Source of the DNA: Streptacidiphilus jiangxiensis
GTDB lineage: Bacteria > Actinomycetota > Actinomycetes > Streptomycetales > Streptomycetaceae
Length of the DNA stretch: 64,000 bases
Direction of reading: 5' to 3'
Assembly (NCBI RefSeq): GCF_900109465.1
Contig: NZ_FOAZ01000010.1
Coordinates: forward strand, 62,001 to 126,000
Every line of letters begins with the position of its first letter. Within the stretch, counting starts at the first letter, position 1. Below, in pieces: positions 7,999-24,384 of this stretch. The position numbers and the translations under genes were made by a program. The notes beneath the pieces were generated by a model. The model was not told the DNA's origin, did not search any database, and saw nothing but the letters and a program-made list of their open reading frames with translations.

Positions 7999-10900
7999 GT
8001 GACTGCCACTTCCGCCCCACGCGCAGCGTCCTTCGCGCAGCGCCGGCTCTGGTTCCTGGACCAACTCGCCAAGGACGCCTCGGGCTCGCTGCTGCCGCTC
8101 GCGCTGCGCCTGCGCGGAGCCCTCGACGTGGACGCGTTGGCGCGCGCCCTGCGGGGGATCGCCGACCGCCACGAGGTCCTGCGGACCCGCTTCACCGCCG
8201 TCGGCGGCGAGCCGGTGCCGCAGCTGGATCCGGCGGGAAGCACCGTGCTGGAGCAGGTGGAGGCCACGGACGTGGCGACGCTCTTCGCGGAGCAGCTGAG
8301 CCGCCCGCTCGACCTGGCGACCGAGCACCCGATGCGGGCCGCGCTGGCGCGCCTGGCCGACGACGACCACGTGCTGCTGGTGACGATCCACCACATCGCG
8401 GTGGACGGCTGGTCCTGGGACGTGCTGATGCGCGAACTCGCCGCCGGCTACCAGGGCGAGGCGGTCGCCGCGCCCGCGATGCAGTACAGCGACGTGGCCG
8501 CCGCGCAGGCGGAGCGCCTGAGCGGGGCGCGGATGGAGAAGCTGCTCGGCTACTGGCGCGAGCGCCTGGACGGGCTCGCGCCGCTGGCGCTGCCGACGGA
8601 CCGGCCGCGACCGCGGTTCTGGGACGGCGCCGGCGACGTGGTGCGGTTCCGGCTCCCGGCCGAGCTGGTCGCCGAGGTGGACGTGCTGGCCCGCACGCAC
8701 CGCGCGACGCGCTACATGTTGCTGCTCGCGGTCTACCAGGCACTGCTGGGCCACTGGTCCGGCCGCACCGACATCGCCGTCTGCTCCACCCTCGCCGACC
8801 GGGGCAGCGCCAAGGTGGCCGACCTGATCGGGCCGTTCGTCAACACCGTCGTCCTGCGCGCCGACCTGTCCGGCGGGCCGGGCTTCGCCGCACTGCTGGA
8901 CCGGGTGCGCGGCGGTGTCCTGCAGGACCTGTCCCGTTCCGAGGCGCCGTTCGACACCGTGGTGCGGGCCGTCGGCGGCGAGCGGGACCTCTCCCGGCAC
9001 CCGCTCGCACAGGCCTCGTTCACGCTGCTCAACACCGCCCACCACGAGCCGCACCTGCCGGGCCTGGACGTGGAACTGGTGCCGCCGCCGCTGGGCGGGA
9101 CGGCACTGGACGTCTTCCTCGACCTGAACCTCTGCCCGGACGGCACCATCGCCGCGCGGCTGCAGTACGCGACCGCGCTGTTCGACGCGGCCACCATGGA
9201 GCGGTTCAGCACCGCCTACGTGGAGCTGCTGCGCCTGGTGCTGGCGGAGCCCGAGACGCCGGTGCGGGAGCTGGCCGCACGCCTGGCGCCGTTGCCGGGC
9301 ACCGCGCAGGGCACCGACGTCCGGACCCTCCTGACCGAGTGGAGTCGCGCCGCCGACCGCCCCGAGGCCGAGCCCGCGCCCGTCGCAATCAGCGGCCCGG
9401 CCGAGGCGGTCGCGCTCGTCTGCGCGGACCGCCGGGTGAGCTACGGCGAGCTGGACGGCCTGACCGGCGGCCTGGCGAACGCGCTGCGCGACGCAGGCGT
9501 CGGTGTCGGCGCGCCGGTCGGCGTGCTGGTGCGGCGCGGGATCTGGTCGGTGGCCGCGATGGCGGCGGTCTGGCGCGCGGGCGGCGTGTACGTGCCGCTG
9601 GACGCGGACCTGCCGGAGCAACGCCTCACGTTCATGGTGCGGGAGGCGGGCCTGGCCGCGCTGGTCGCGGACGAGAAGACGGCGTTCCTGGCCGAGGAGC
9701 TGGCCGAGTCGGCCGCAGGCAGCACGGTCGAGGCGCCGGCCGCCGGAACCGCCACCGAGCAGGCCGCCTCCGCCGAACCCCGCTCGACCAAGCCCGCCGA
9801 CGCGGCTCCCGCCGGGGGCCACGCGCCGCTCCCGGTCGTCCGCGTCGAGCGTGTCGTGCCCGACACCGACGCGCCGCGCCACGCCCCGCACCCGGCCGAG
9901 CTCGCGCACGTCATCTTCACCTCCGGCTCCACCGGCCGCCCCAAGGCCGTCGGGGTCGAGCACCGCGCGCTCGCCGCGCACGTCGCCGCCGCGCGGGAGC
10001 GGTTCGCGGTGACGGCCGAGGACAAGGTGCTGGCCTTCTCCTCCTTCTCCTTCGACGCCTCGCTCGACCAGCTGCTGCCGGCCCTCGGCTGCGGCGCGCA
10101 GGTGGTGATCCGACCGGACGAGCCGTGGCTGCCGACGCAGATCGCCGAGGCCGTCGCCCGGCACGGGTTGACCGTCGTCAACCTGCCGCCGACCTTCTGG
10201 ACCGAGCTGGCGTTCACCCTCGACCGCCGGTCCGCGGCCTCCCTGGTGACGCTGCGCCTGCTGATCCTCGGCGGCGAGGCGGTGCCGTCCGGCGCCCTCG
10301 CCGCGTGGCAGGAGGTCGCGCCGTGGGTGCGGGTCGTCAACGCCTACGGGCCGACCGAGACCACCGTCACCGCCGCGACCTTCGACGCGACCGAGCAGCC
10401 CGTGGACGGGCGGGTGCCGATCGGACGGCCGCTCGGGTGGCGCCGCGTCTACGTCGTCGACGCGCACGACGAGCCCGTGCCCGTCGGGGTGCCGGGCGAG
10501 CTGCTGATCGGCGGGCCGGAGGTGGCGCGCGGCTACCTCGGCCGGCCGGGGCTGACCGCCGAGCGGTTCGTCCCGGACCCCTTCGCCGCCGACGGCTCGC
10601 GGCTCTACCGCACCGGCGACGTCGTGCAGTGGCTGCCGTCGGGCGCGCTGGAGTTCCTGGGCCGCCGCGACGACCAGGTGAAGATCCGCGGCTTCCGTAT
10701 CGAGCTGGGCGAGGTCGAGGCGGTGCTGCGGGCCGCGCCCGGCGTCGTCGCCGCCGCCGTCCGGCCGGACGCGGCCACCGGGCAGAGCCTGGGCGGCTAC
10801 GTCGTCGGCGACGGCCTGGACACCGCCGCGCTGCGCGCCTTCTGCGCCGAACGACTCCCCCACTACGCCGTGCCCGCCGATTTCCTGGTGCTGGACGCGC

Positions 10901-13900
10901 TGCCGGTGACCGCCTCCGGCAAGCTGGACCGCAACGCCCTGCCGGACCTGCACCCGGACCGGTCCGCCTCCGGCGCCGACTACGTGGCGCCGCGCACCGA
11001 CGACGAGCGGATCATCGCCTCCATCTGGGCCGACGTGCTGGGCGTGGAGCGGATCGGGCTCGACGACGGCTTCTTCGAGCTGGGCGGCCACTCGCTGCTC
11101 GCCACCATGGCCGTCTCCCGCGTCGCCGAGCGGCTGGGCCGCGAGGTGGAGCTGCGGGCGCTGTTCGAGAACCCGCGCATCCGCGAGTTCGGGCCGCTGG
11201 TCGCGGCCTCGCGCAAGTCGGCGGGCGTGCAGGTGGTGCCGGTGGACCGCTCCGGACCGCTGCCGCTCTCCTTCGCGCAGGAGCGCCTGTGGTTCCTGGA
11301 CCGCACCTCGGACCAGGGCGACGAGTACGTGCTCTGGTTCTCCTGGCGACTGCGCGGCCGTCTCGACCGGACGGCCTGGCAGGCCGCGCTCGACGCGATG
11401 GCCGAGCGCCACGAGGTGCTGCGCACCGCCCTGCTGGAGGTCGACGGGCGCCCGGTGCAGCAGGTCTGCGACCCGGTGCCGGTGCCGTTGGAGTGGTTCG
11501 AGGCCGCGCAGGCGCGCGACGAGGAGGAGGTCCGCCGCCAGGCGCACACGCTGGCCACCCGCCGGTTCGACCTGACCCGCCCGCCGATGCTGCGCGCCGG
11601 CGTGTGGCAGCTGGACGACGAGGAGCAGGTCGCCGTCGTCGTCTTCCACCACGTCGCCACCGACGGCTGGTCCAAGGACGTGTTCATCCAGGAGCTCACC
11701 GAGCTCTACCGGGCCGAGCTGGCCGGCCGCCGGGCTGTTCTGCCGCCGCTGCCGGTGCAGTACGGCGACTACGCCGTCTGGCAGCGCGACCGCGCCGAGA
11801 GCGGTGCCCTCGACCAGCAACTGGCCCACTGGACCGAGGCGCTGCGTGGTGTGCCGGTGCTGGAGCTGCCCACCGACCGTCCCCGTCCGGCCGGTTGGTC
11901 GGGGCGTGGCGGCGCGGTGGAACTGACGTTGCCGACGGAGATGGGCGCCCGGCTGGAGTCCTTCGCCCGCGAGCACGGCGTGACGCGGTTCATGGTGCTG
12001 CTGGCCGTCACCCAGGCGGTGCTGGCGCGCTGGACCGGGCAGACGGACATCGCGGTGGGCACCCCGGTGACCGGGCGCGGCCGGGCCGAGCTGGAGCGGC
12101 TGGTCGGCTTCTTCGTCAACACCGTCGTGCTGCGCGCGGACCTCGGCGACGAGCCGACGTTCACCGCGCTGCTGGAGCAGGTCAAGGGCCGGGTGCTGGA
12201 CGCCTTCGACCACCAGGAGGTGCCCTTCGAGCGCGTCGTCGAACAGCTGCGGCCCGAACGCGACCTGTCGCGCAACCCCCTGTTCCAGGTCATGGTGGAC
12301 GTGCAGGAGTCGGCGACGGGCGGCCCCGGCATCGAGGGCCTGGCGGCGAGCGACTTCACGCTTCCCTGGGGCTCCGCCAAGTTCGACCTGACGGCGGCGT
12401 TCCTGCTCTACCCGCACCGCTTCGCGCTCAACGTCGAGTACGCCGCCGACCTGTTCGACCCGGGGACGGCGCTGCGGTTCGCCGCGCACGTCGGCCGGGT
12501 GCTGGAAGCGGTGCTGGAACAGCCCGACGCGGTCGTGGACCGGATCGACCTGCTGACCGCCGAGGAGCGGGCCGAGTTGGTGGCCGCCGCCGGCGCCGAC
12601 GCGGCCGCCGCACCGCCGTTCGCGGTCACGGGCGCGCCGGAGGACATCGCCCTGGTCTGCGAGGGCGAGCGGCTGAGCTACGCCGAGCTCGACGCGCTGA
12701 CGGGCGGCCTGGCCGCCGCGATGGTCGCGGCCGGGGTCACCGCCGGTACGCCGGTGGGTGTCTGCGTGCGCCGCGGCACCTGGTCGGTGGCGGCGATGAC
12801 GGCGGTGTGGCGCGCGGGCGGCATGTACGTGCCGCTGGACGTGCAGCTGCCCGCCGAGCGCCTGCGCTACATGCTGGCCGAGGCCGGCGTGACGCTGGTC
12901 CTGGCGGACGCGGTGACGGCCCCCGTGCTGGCCGGGCTGGACGTGCCGCTGCTGCGCGTCGACGAGGTCCGGCCGGACGCGGACGGGCCCCGGCACGTCC
13001 CGGCGCCGGACGACCTGGCGTACACCATCTTCACCTCCGGCTCGACGGGCCGCCCGAAGGCCGTCGGCGTCGAGCACCACGCGCTGGCCGCGCACGTCGC
13101 CGCCGCCCGCGAGCTGTTCCGGCTGACGCCCGCGGACAGGGTGCTGACCTTCGCCTCGCTCTCGTTCGACGCCTCGCTGGAGCAGATCCTGCCCGCGCTG
13201 AGCGTCGGCGCGCGGGTGGTGATCCGCCCCGACGAGGTGTGGTCGGTGGAGGAGCTGGCCGCGCGGGTGCGGGACGAGGGCGTCACCGTCATGGAGCTGA
13301 CCCCGTCCTACTGGGAGGAGGTCGTCGCCCGCCTGGACGTGGTCGCGCCCGACCTGGTCTCGCTGCGGCTGCTGGTCACCGGCGGCGAGGTGCTGCCGTC
13401 CGCACCGCTGGCCACCTGGTTCCGGCACCTGTCGCACGTGCACGTGGTCAACACCTACGGGCCGACCGAGACCGTCATCTCCGCCACCGCGCACGAGATC
13501 GACGGGCCCGTCGACGGCCGCGTCCCGATCGGCCGCCCGCTCGGCTCGCGCCGCGCCTACGTCGCCGACCCGCACGGCGCGCTGGTGCCCGTCGGCATCC
13601 CCGGCGAACTGCTGGTCGGCGGACCGGAGTTGGCCCGCGGCTACCTGGGCCGCACGGCGCTGACCGCCGAGCGGTTCCTGCCCGACCCGTTCGGGCCCGG
13701 CGGCGGACGCGTCTACCGCACCGGCGACCTGGTGCGTCGACTGCCCAACGGCGAGCTGGAGTTCGTCGGCCGCAGCGACAACCAGGTGAAGATCCGCGGC
13801 TTCCGGGTCGAGCCCGGCGAGGCCGAGGCGGTGTTGCGTCGCCACCCGGGCGTGCACGCCGCGGCCGTGCTGGTCCGCGAGCTGCGCGGCGAGCCGGCAC

Positions 13901-14379
13901 TCGTCGGCTACGTCGCGGGCGCCGGTCTCTCGGCCGACCAGCTGACCGCGCACTGCCGCGCCGAACTGCCCGGCTACCTCGTCCCCTCCGTCTTCGTGCT
14001 GCTGGACCAGCTGCCGCTGACCGTGCAGGGCAAGCTGGACACCGCCGCCCTGCCCGAGCCGGAGGCGCCCGCGCCGGTGGAGTTCGTCGCCCCGCGCACG
14101 CCCACCGAGATCGTCATCGCGCAGATCTGGGCCGAGGTGCTGGGCGTGGCCAAGGTCGGCGTCCAGGACGACTTCTTCGCCCTCGGCGGGCACTCGCTGC
14201 GCGCAGTCTCCGCAGCCTCCCGACTGCGGACCGCCTTCGACTGCCCCGTCCAGGTCCGTGACCTGTTCGAGCACCCGACCGTCGAACTGCTGGCCGCCGA
14301 GGTCGAGCGGCAGCTCGTGGAGCTGATCTCCGCCATGAGCGAGGACGAGATCGACCTGTCCCTGACGTGGACCGACTGA
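7999..14379 (+). CDS. NRPS with two modules: C-A-PCP-C-A-PCP
   Basis: A 2126-residue bimodular synthetase. Rough domains: C1 10-440 (H-H-I-A-V-D-G near 132), A1 465-975, PCP1 with Ser near 1030 (E-L-G-G-H-S-L), C2 1088-1530 (H-H-V-A-T-D-G near 1217), A2 1540-2010, PCP2 Ser near 2067 (A-L-G-G-H-S-L), then a short acidic tail. There is no epimerase, methyltransferase or TE. All core motifs look intact. Manual specificity reads are D-A-D-N-I-G-A-V-T-K for A1 and D-A-E-E-V-G-T-I-S-K for A2; the two acidic pocket residues in A2 favour a basic amino acid (Lys, Orn, Arg type). A1 carries an Ala/Pro-rich insertion at about residues 563-614 between motifs A2 and A3. The N-terminal C domain means it accepts a donor, probably from the free PCP. 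GTG start with GGAGG. Confidence 0.96.
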   Translation: MTATSAPRAASFAQRRLWFLDQLAKDASGSLLPLALRLRGALDVDALARALRGIADRHEVLRTRFTAVGGEPVPQLDPAGSTVLEQVEATDVATLFAEQLSRPLDLATEHPMRAALARLADDDHVLLVTIHHIAVDGWSWDVLMRELAAGYQGEAVAAPAMQYSDVAAAQAERLSGARMEKLLGYWRERLDGLAPLALPTDRPRPRFWDGAGDVVRFRLPAELVAEVDVLARTHRATRYMLLLAVYQALLGHWSGRTDIAVCSTLADRGSAKVADLIGPFVNTVVLRADLSGGPGFAALLDRVRGGVLQDLSRSEAPFDTVVRAVGGERDLSRHPLAQASFTLLNTAHHEPHLPGLDVELVPPPLGGTALDVFLDLNLCPDGTIAARLQYATALFDAATMERFSTAYVELLRLVLAEPETPVRELAARLAPLPGTAQGTDVRTLLTEWSRAADRPEAEPAPVAISGPAEAVALVCADRRVSYGELDGLTGGLANALRDAGVGVGAPVGVLVRRGIWSVAAMAAVWRAGGVYVPLDADLPEQRLTFMVREAGLAALVADEKTAFLAEELAESAAGSTVEAPAAGTATEQAASAEPRSTKPADAAPAGGHAPLPVVRVERVVPDTDAPRHAPHPAELAHVIFTSGSTGRPKAVGVEHRALAAHVAAARERFAVTAEDKVLAFSSFSFDASLDQLLPALGCGAQVVIRPDEPWLPTQIAEAVARHGLTVVNLPPTFWTELAFTLDRRSAASLVTLRLLILGGEAVPSGALAAWQEVAPWVRVVNAYGPTETTVTAATFDATEQPVDGRVPIGRPLGWRRVYVVDAHDEPVPVGVPGELLIGGPEVARGYLGRPGLTAERFVPDPFAADGSRLYRTGDVVQWLPSGALEFLGRRDDQVKIRGFRIELGEVEAVLRAAPGVVAAAVRPDAATGQSLGGYVVGDGLDTAALRAFCAERLPHYAVPADFLVLDALPVTASGKLDRNALPDLHPDRSASGADYVAPRTDDERIIASIWADVLGVERIGLDDGFFELGGHSLLATMAVSRVAERLGREVELRALFENPRIREFGPLVAASRKSAGVQVVPVDRSGPLPLSFAQERLWFLDRTSDQGDEYVLWFSWRLRGRLDRTAWQAALDAMAERHEVLRTALLEVDGRPVQQVCDPVPVPLEWFEAAQARDEEEVRRQAHTLATRRFDLTRPPMLRAGVWQLDDEEQVAVVVFHHVATDGWSKDVFIQELTELYRAELAGRRAVLPPLPVQYGDYAVWQRDRAESGALDQQLAHWTEALRGVPVLELPTDRPRPAGWSGRGGAVELTLPTEMGARLESFAREHGVTRFMVLLAVTQAVLARWTGQTDIAVGTPVTGRGRAELERLVGFFVNTVVLRADLGDEPTFTALLEQVKGRVLDAFDHQEVPFERVVEQLRPERDLSRNPLFQVMVDVQESATGGPGIEGLAASDFTLPWGSAKFDLTAAFLLYPHRFALNVEYAADLFDPGTALRFAAHVGRVLEAVLEQPDAVVDRIDLLTAEERAELVAAAGADAAAAPPFAVTGAPEDIALVCEGERLSYAELDALTGGLAAAMVAAGVTAGTPVGVCVRRGTWSVAAMTAVWRAGGMYVPLDVQLPAERLRYMLAEAGVTLVLADAVTAPVLAGLDVPLLRVDEVRPDADGPRHVPAPDDLAYTIFTSGSTGRPKAVGVEHHALAAHVAAARELFRLTPADRVLTFASLSFDASLEQILPALSVGARVVIRPDEVWSVEELAARVRDEGVTVMELTPSYWEEVVARLDVVAPDLVSLRLLVTGGEVLPSAPLATWFRHLSHVHVVNTYGPTETVISATAHEIDGPVDGRVPIGRPLGSRRAYVADPHGALVPVGIPGELLVGGPELARGYLGRTALTAERFLPDPFGPGGGRVYRTGDLVRRLPNGELEFVGRSDNQVKIRGFRVEPGEAEAVLRRHPGVHAAAVLVRELRGEPALVGYVAGAGLSADQLTAHCRAELPGYLVPSVFVLLDQLPLTVQGKLDTAALPEPEAPAPVEFVAPRTPTEIVIAQIWAEVLGVAKVGVQDDFFALGGHSLRAVSAASRLRTAFDCPVQVRDLFEHPTVELLAAEVERQLVELISAMSEDEIDLSLTWTD

Positions 14380-14407
14380 CCCTGTATCGGATTGGACCTG
14401 AACGATC

Positions 14408-21690
<7,283 letters not shown>

Positions 21691-21694
<4 letters not shown>

Positions 21695-22926
21695 CCCCGA
21701 CCACGCTGACGCGCACCGGCTTCACCGAGCGCTACCTGCTCGACCCGGCCGTCAACGCCGACCCCTACCCGTACCTCGACGCGATGCGCGACCACGAGCC
21801 GGTCTTCTGGAGCCAGATGCACCGCGCCTGGTTCGTCACCGGCTACGACCAGGTCATGCAGTGCCTGCGCGACCCGGCCGTCTCCGCCGACCGGGTGCGC
21901 CCGCTGATGGACGCCGTCCCCGAGGGCGCCCGCGAGGACGCCGAGCGCGCCTTCGGCATCCTCTCCAGCTGGATGGTCTTCAACGACCCGCCGAACCACC
22001 GCCGGCTGCGCCAGGTCTTCCAGGAGCAGTTCGCCGCCAGGGCGGTGGCCCGGTACCGCACCTTCACCGAGCGGGCCACCCACGCCATGCTGGCCCGCAA
22101 GGCCGCGCCCGGGCGCGCCGGCGACCTCTACGCGGACATCGCCAAGCCGCTGCCCGCGCTGGTCTTCGCCCGCTGGCTCGGCGTCCCGCAGGCCCACGGC
22201 CCCTCGTTCTGGTACTGGAACGCCAAGGTGGCCGACCTGGTGCTGGGCACCGCCCAGCAGGAGAGCGAGTACCGCACCTCGCTGCAGTCGCTGTGCAGCC
22301 TGGAGGACTACCTCGCCGACCTGGTCGCCCAGCGGCAGGCGGACCCCAAGGACGACCTGATCAGCTCCGTCCTGGCCGGCGGCCGGATCGGCGACACCGT
22401 CACCACCCCCGAGTTCGTCGGCATGCTGACCCAGATGGCCTTCGCCGGCGGCGAGACCACCAGCAACCTCATCGCCAACACCATGCTGGCGCTGCTCTCC
22501 CAGCCCGAACTGCTCGCCGCGGTCCGCGCCGAACCGGAGCTGGGCGCGGCCGCGGTGGAGGAGACGCTGCGCCTGGACGGCCCGTCGAAGATGTCCGTGC
22601 GCAACGCCGCCCGCGATTTCGAGCTCGGCGGCCACACCGTCCACGCGGGCGACCGGATCTTCCTGGTCACCGCCGCCGCCAACCGCGACCCCGCCAAGTT
22701 CCCCGAGCCGGACCGCTTCGACCTGCACCGCGCCGACGGCACCCACCTCGGCTTCGGCTTCGGCGCCCACTTCTGCATCGGCGCCGCGCTGGCCCGCCTG
22801 GTCGCCGGCGTCGTGGTCTCCGTCCTGGTCCGCGACCACCCGCAGCTCGCCCTCGACGGGCAACGGCTCGCCTGGCAGCCCTCGCTGCTCAACCGCAGCC
22901 TGACCGCCCTGCCCGTCCGCTACTGA
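21691..22926 (+). CDS. Cytochrome P450
   Basis: A soluble 411-residue bacterial P450 that probably hydroxylates or otherwise oxidises the peptide or a carrier-bound residue. The I-helix oxygen-activation motif is A-G-G-E-T-T-S (about 251-257), the K-helix E-E-T-L-R gives ExxR (about 290), and the haem loop is [10 protein letters not shown] with the Cys ligand near residue 361. The ATG overlaps the NRPS stop (ATGA), so it is translationally coupled to the termination synthetase. The redox partners (ferredoxin, reductase) are not nearby. The substrate cannot be predicted from sequence alone. Confidence 0.96.
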
Positions 22927-22956
22927 CCCCTTCCGCCGCCTGCTTCCGCCTGCTTC

Positions 22957-22984
22957 GGGGCGCCGTCCACCGAGACGGCGCCCC
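22957..22984 (+). terminator. GC-rich hairpin after the P450
   Basis: Perfect 11-bp stem GGGGCGCCGTC / GACGGCGCCCC with a 6-nt loop, placed 30 nt after the P450 stop and 21 nt before the exporter start. No T-run follows, so it may be an attenuator or mRNA-stability stem more than a full stop, leaving the exporter in the same operon. Confidence 0.5.
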
Positions 22985-23005
22985 CACGAAAGGTCTCCCC
23001 TCGCC

Positions 23006-24271
23006 ATGGCTGCCACCGCCTCCGCGCCCGCCCCCGTCGTCGAAGCACCCACGCCCACGCTCTGGGCGCCGATCCGGCTGCGCTCCTTCCGCCTGCTCTG
23101 GCTCGGCCAGTCCCTCTCCCTGCTCGGCGACGGTTTCAGCACCATCGCCTTCTCGTGGATCACCCTCGCCGTCACCCACTCCACCCTCGACCTCGGCTAC
23201 GTGCTGACCCTCCAGGCCATCCCGCGTGCACTGCTGACCCTCGTCGGCGGCTCACTCAGCGACAAGTGGTCCCCGCGCACCCTGATGACCGCCTCCAGCC
23301 TCACCCGCGCCCTGGTCATGGGCGCGGTCGGCGCGGCCGGGCTGAGCGGCGGGCTGGGCCTGTGGATGCTGCTGGGCGCGGCCGCGGTGTTCGGCGCGGT
23401 CGACGCGTTCTTCCAGCCCGCGCGGGTCACGGTGCTGCCCTCGGTGGTGGACAAGGAGCTGCTCACCCAGGCCAACGCGCTGCTGGGCACCGGCACGCGG
23501 ATCAGCGCGGTGCTGGGCCCGGCGCTGGGCGGCCTCGTGGTCGCGGTGACGCAGCCGTCGGTCGCCTTCGTCGTCGACGCGGCCTGCTTCGCCCTGTGCG
23601 GACTGCTGGTCTCCCGCATCCGGCCCCTGGCGGGCCGCACTCCGGCGGGCGGGGGCGGCGCGAAGGGCGACAGCCTCGGCACCCGCATCCGCGAGGGCAT
23701 CCGCTTCACGCTCGCCGACTCGCGCATCCGCACCATCATCATGCTCGACACCGCCGTCAACTTCTCCTACGCGGGCCCCTTCACCGTCGGCTTCGCCACG
23801 CTGGCCCGCGCGGCGGGCCACGGCGGCTCCACCACCCTCGGCCTCCTCAACGGCGCACTGGCCGGCGGCGCGATGCTCGGCACGCTCGTCGGGGGCCTGG
23901 TGAAGGGCCACCCCCGCGTCGGCCTGATGGTCGCGGCGCTGGCCGGTTGGCTGGCCATCGGCATGGGCGCGCTGGGCCTGGTCGGCAACCCCGTCGCAGC
24001 GGTGGCCGTGGTGCTGGCGATGGGCTTCGGTATCGGGTTCCAGGGGGTGTTCGGCCTCAGCTGGATCCAGCGCAACATCCCGGGCGAGGTGCTGAGCCGC
24101 GTTGTCTCGGTGGACATGGTCCTCGGCTACGCGGCCGCGCCGATCTCGCTCGTGGCCTGCGGGGCCCTGGCCCGGACGGGCGCGGCGGCCCTGTTCGCTC
24201 TGCCGGCGGTGATCCTGACCCTGACGGCCCTGGCCACGCTTGCCTCCTCGCAGGTTCGCAAGATGAGGTAG
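23006..24271 (+). CDS. MFS exporter (MFS_3 / EntS-like), probable product export and self-resistance
   Basis: A 421-residue integral membrane protein with an Ala/Pro-rich N-terminal tail followed by about 12 hydrophobic segments. The first helix block opens R-L-L-W-L-G-Q-S-L-S-L-L-G-D-G, and the loop 2-3 motif reads G-G-S-L-S-D-K-W-S-P-R, both typical of the MFS_3 group that includes enterobactin exporter EntS and macrolide efflux proteins. It is the last gene of the plus-strand NRPS group, 79 nt after the P450, so it most likely exports the peptide. It converges on the LAL regulator, with a large inverted repeat between them. Confidence 0.9.
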   Translation: MAATASAPAPVVEAPTPTLWAPIRLRSFRLLWLGQSLSLLGDGFSTIAFSWITLAVTHSTLDLGYVLTLQAIPRALLTLVGGSLSDKWSPRTLMTASSLTRALVMGAVGAAGLSGGLGLWMLLGAAAVFGAVDAFFQPARVTVLPSVVDKELLTQANALLGTGTRISAVLGPALGGLVVAVTQPSVAFVVDAACFALCGLLVSRIRPLAGRTPAGGGGAKGDSLGTRIREGIRFTLADSRIRTIIMLDTAVNFSYAGPFTVGFATLARAAGHGGSTTLGLLNGALAGGAMLGTLVGGLVKGHPRVGLMVAALAGWLAIGMGALGLVGNPVAAVAVVLAMGFGIGFQGVFGLSWIQRNIPGEVLSRVVSVDMVLGYAAAPISLVACGALARTGAAALFALPAVILTLTALATLASSQVRKMR

Positions 24272-24283
24272 GTGCACCACCCG

Positions 24284-24384
24284 GGGGCGCGAGGAACTGC
24301 GCGATGAGCCACCGACATGCGGATGGTCCTCACCGCGCAGGGCCATCCGCCCCCGGTGGTTTCTCGCGCAGTTCCTCGCGCCCC
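24284..24384. repeat. 21-bp perfect inverted repeat (REP-like), copy 2; bidirectional terminator
   Basis: Arms at 24284-24304 and 24364-24384 match the arms of the element at 7806-7909, and the loop also keeps the GATGG/CCATC inner stem. It lies between the converging exporter and LAL regulator genes, the ideal place for a bidirectional terminator. The right arm and part of the loop are translated: they encode the last ~18 residues of the regulator before its stop at 24330. Confidence 0.85.
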
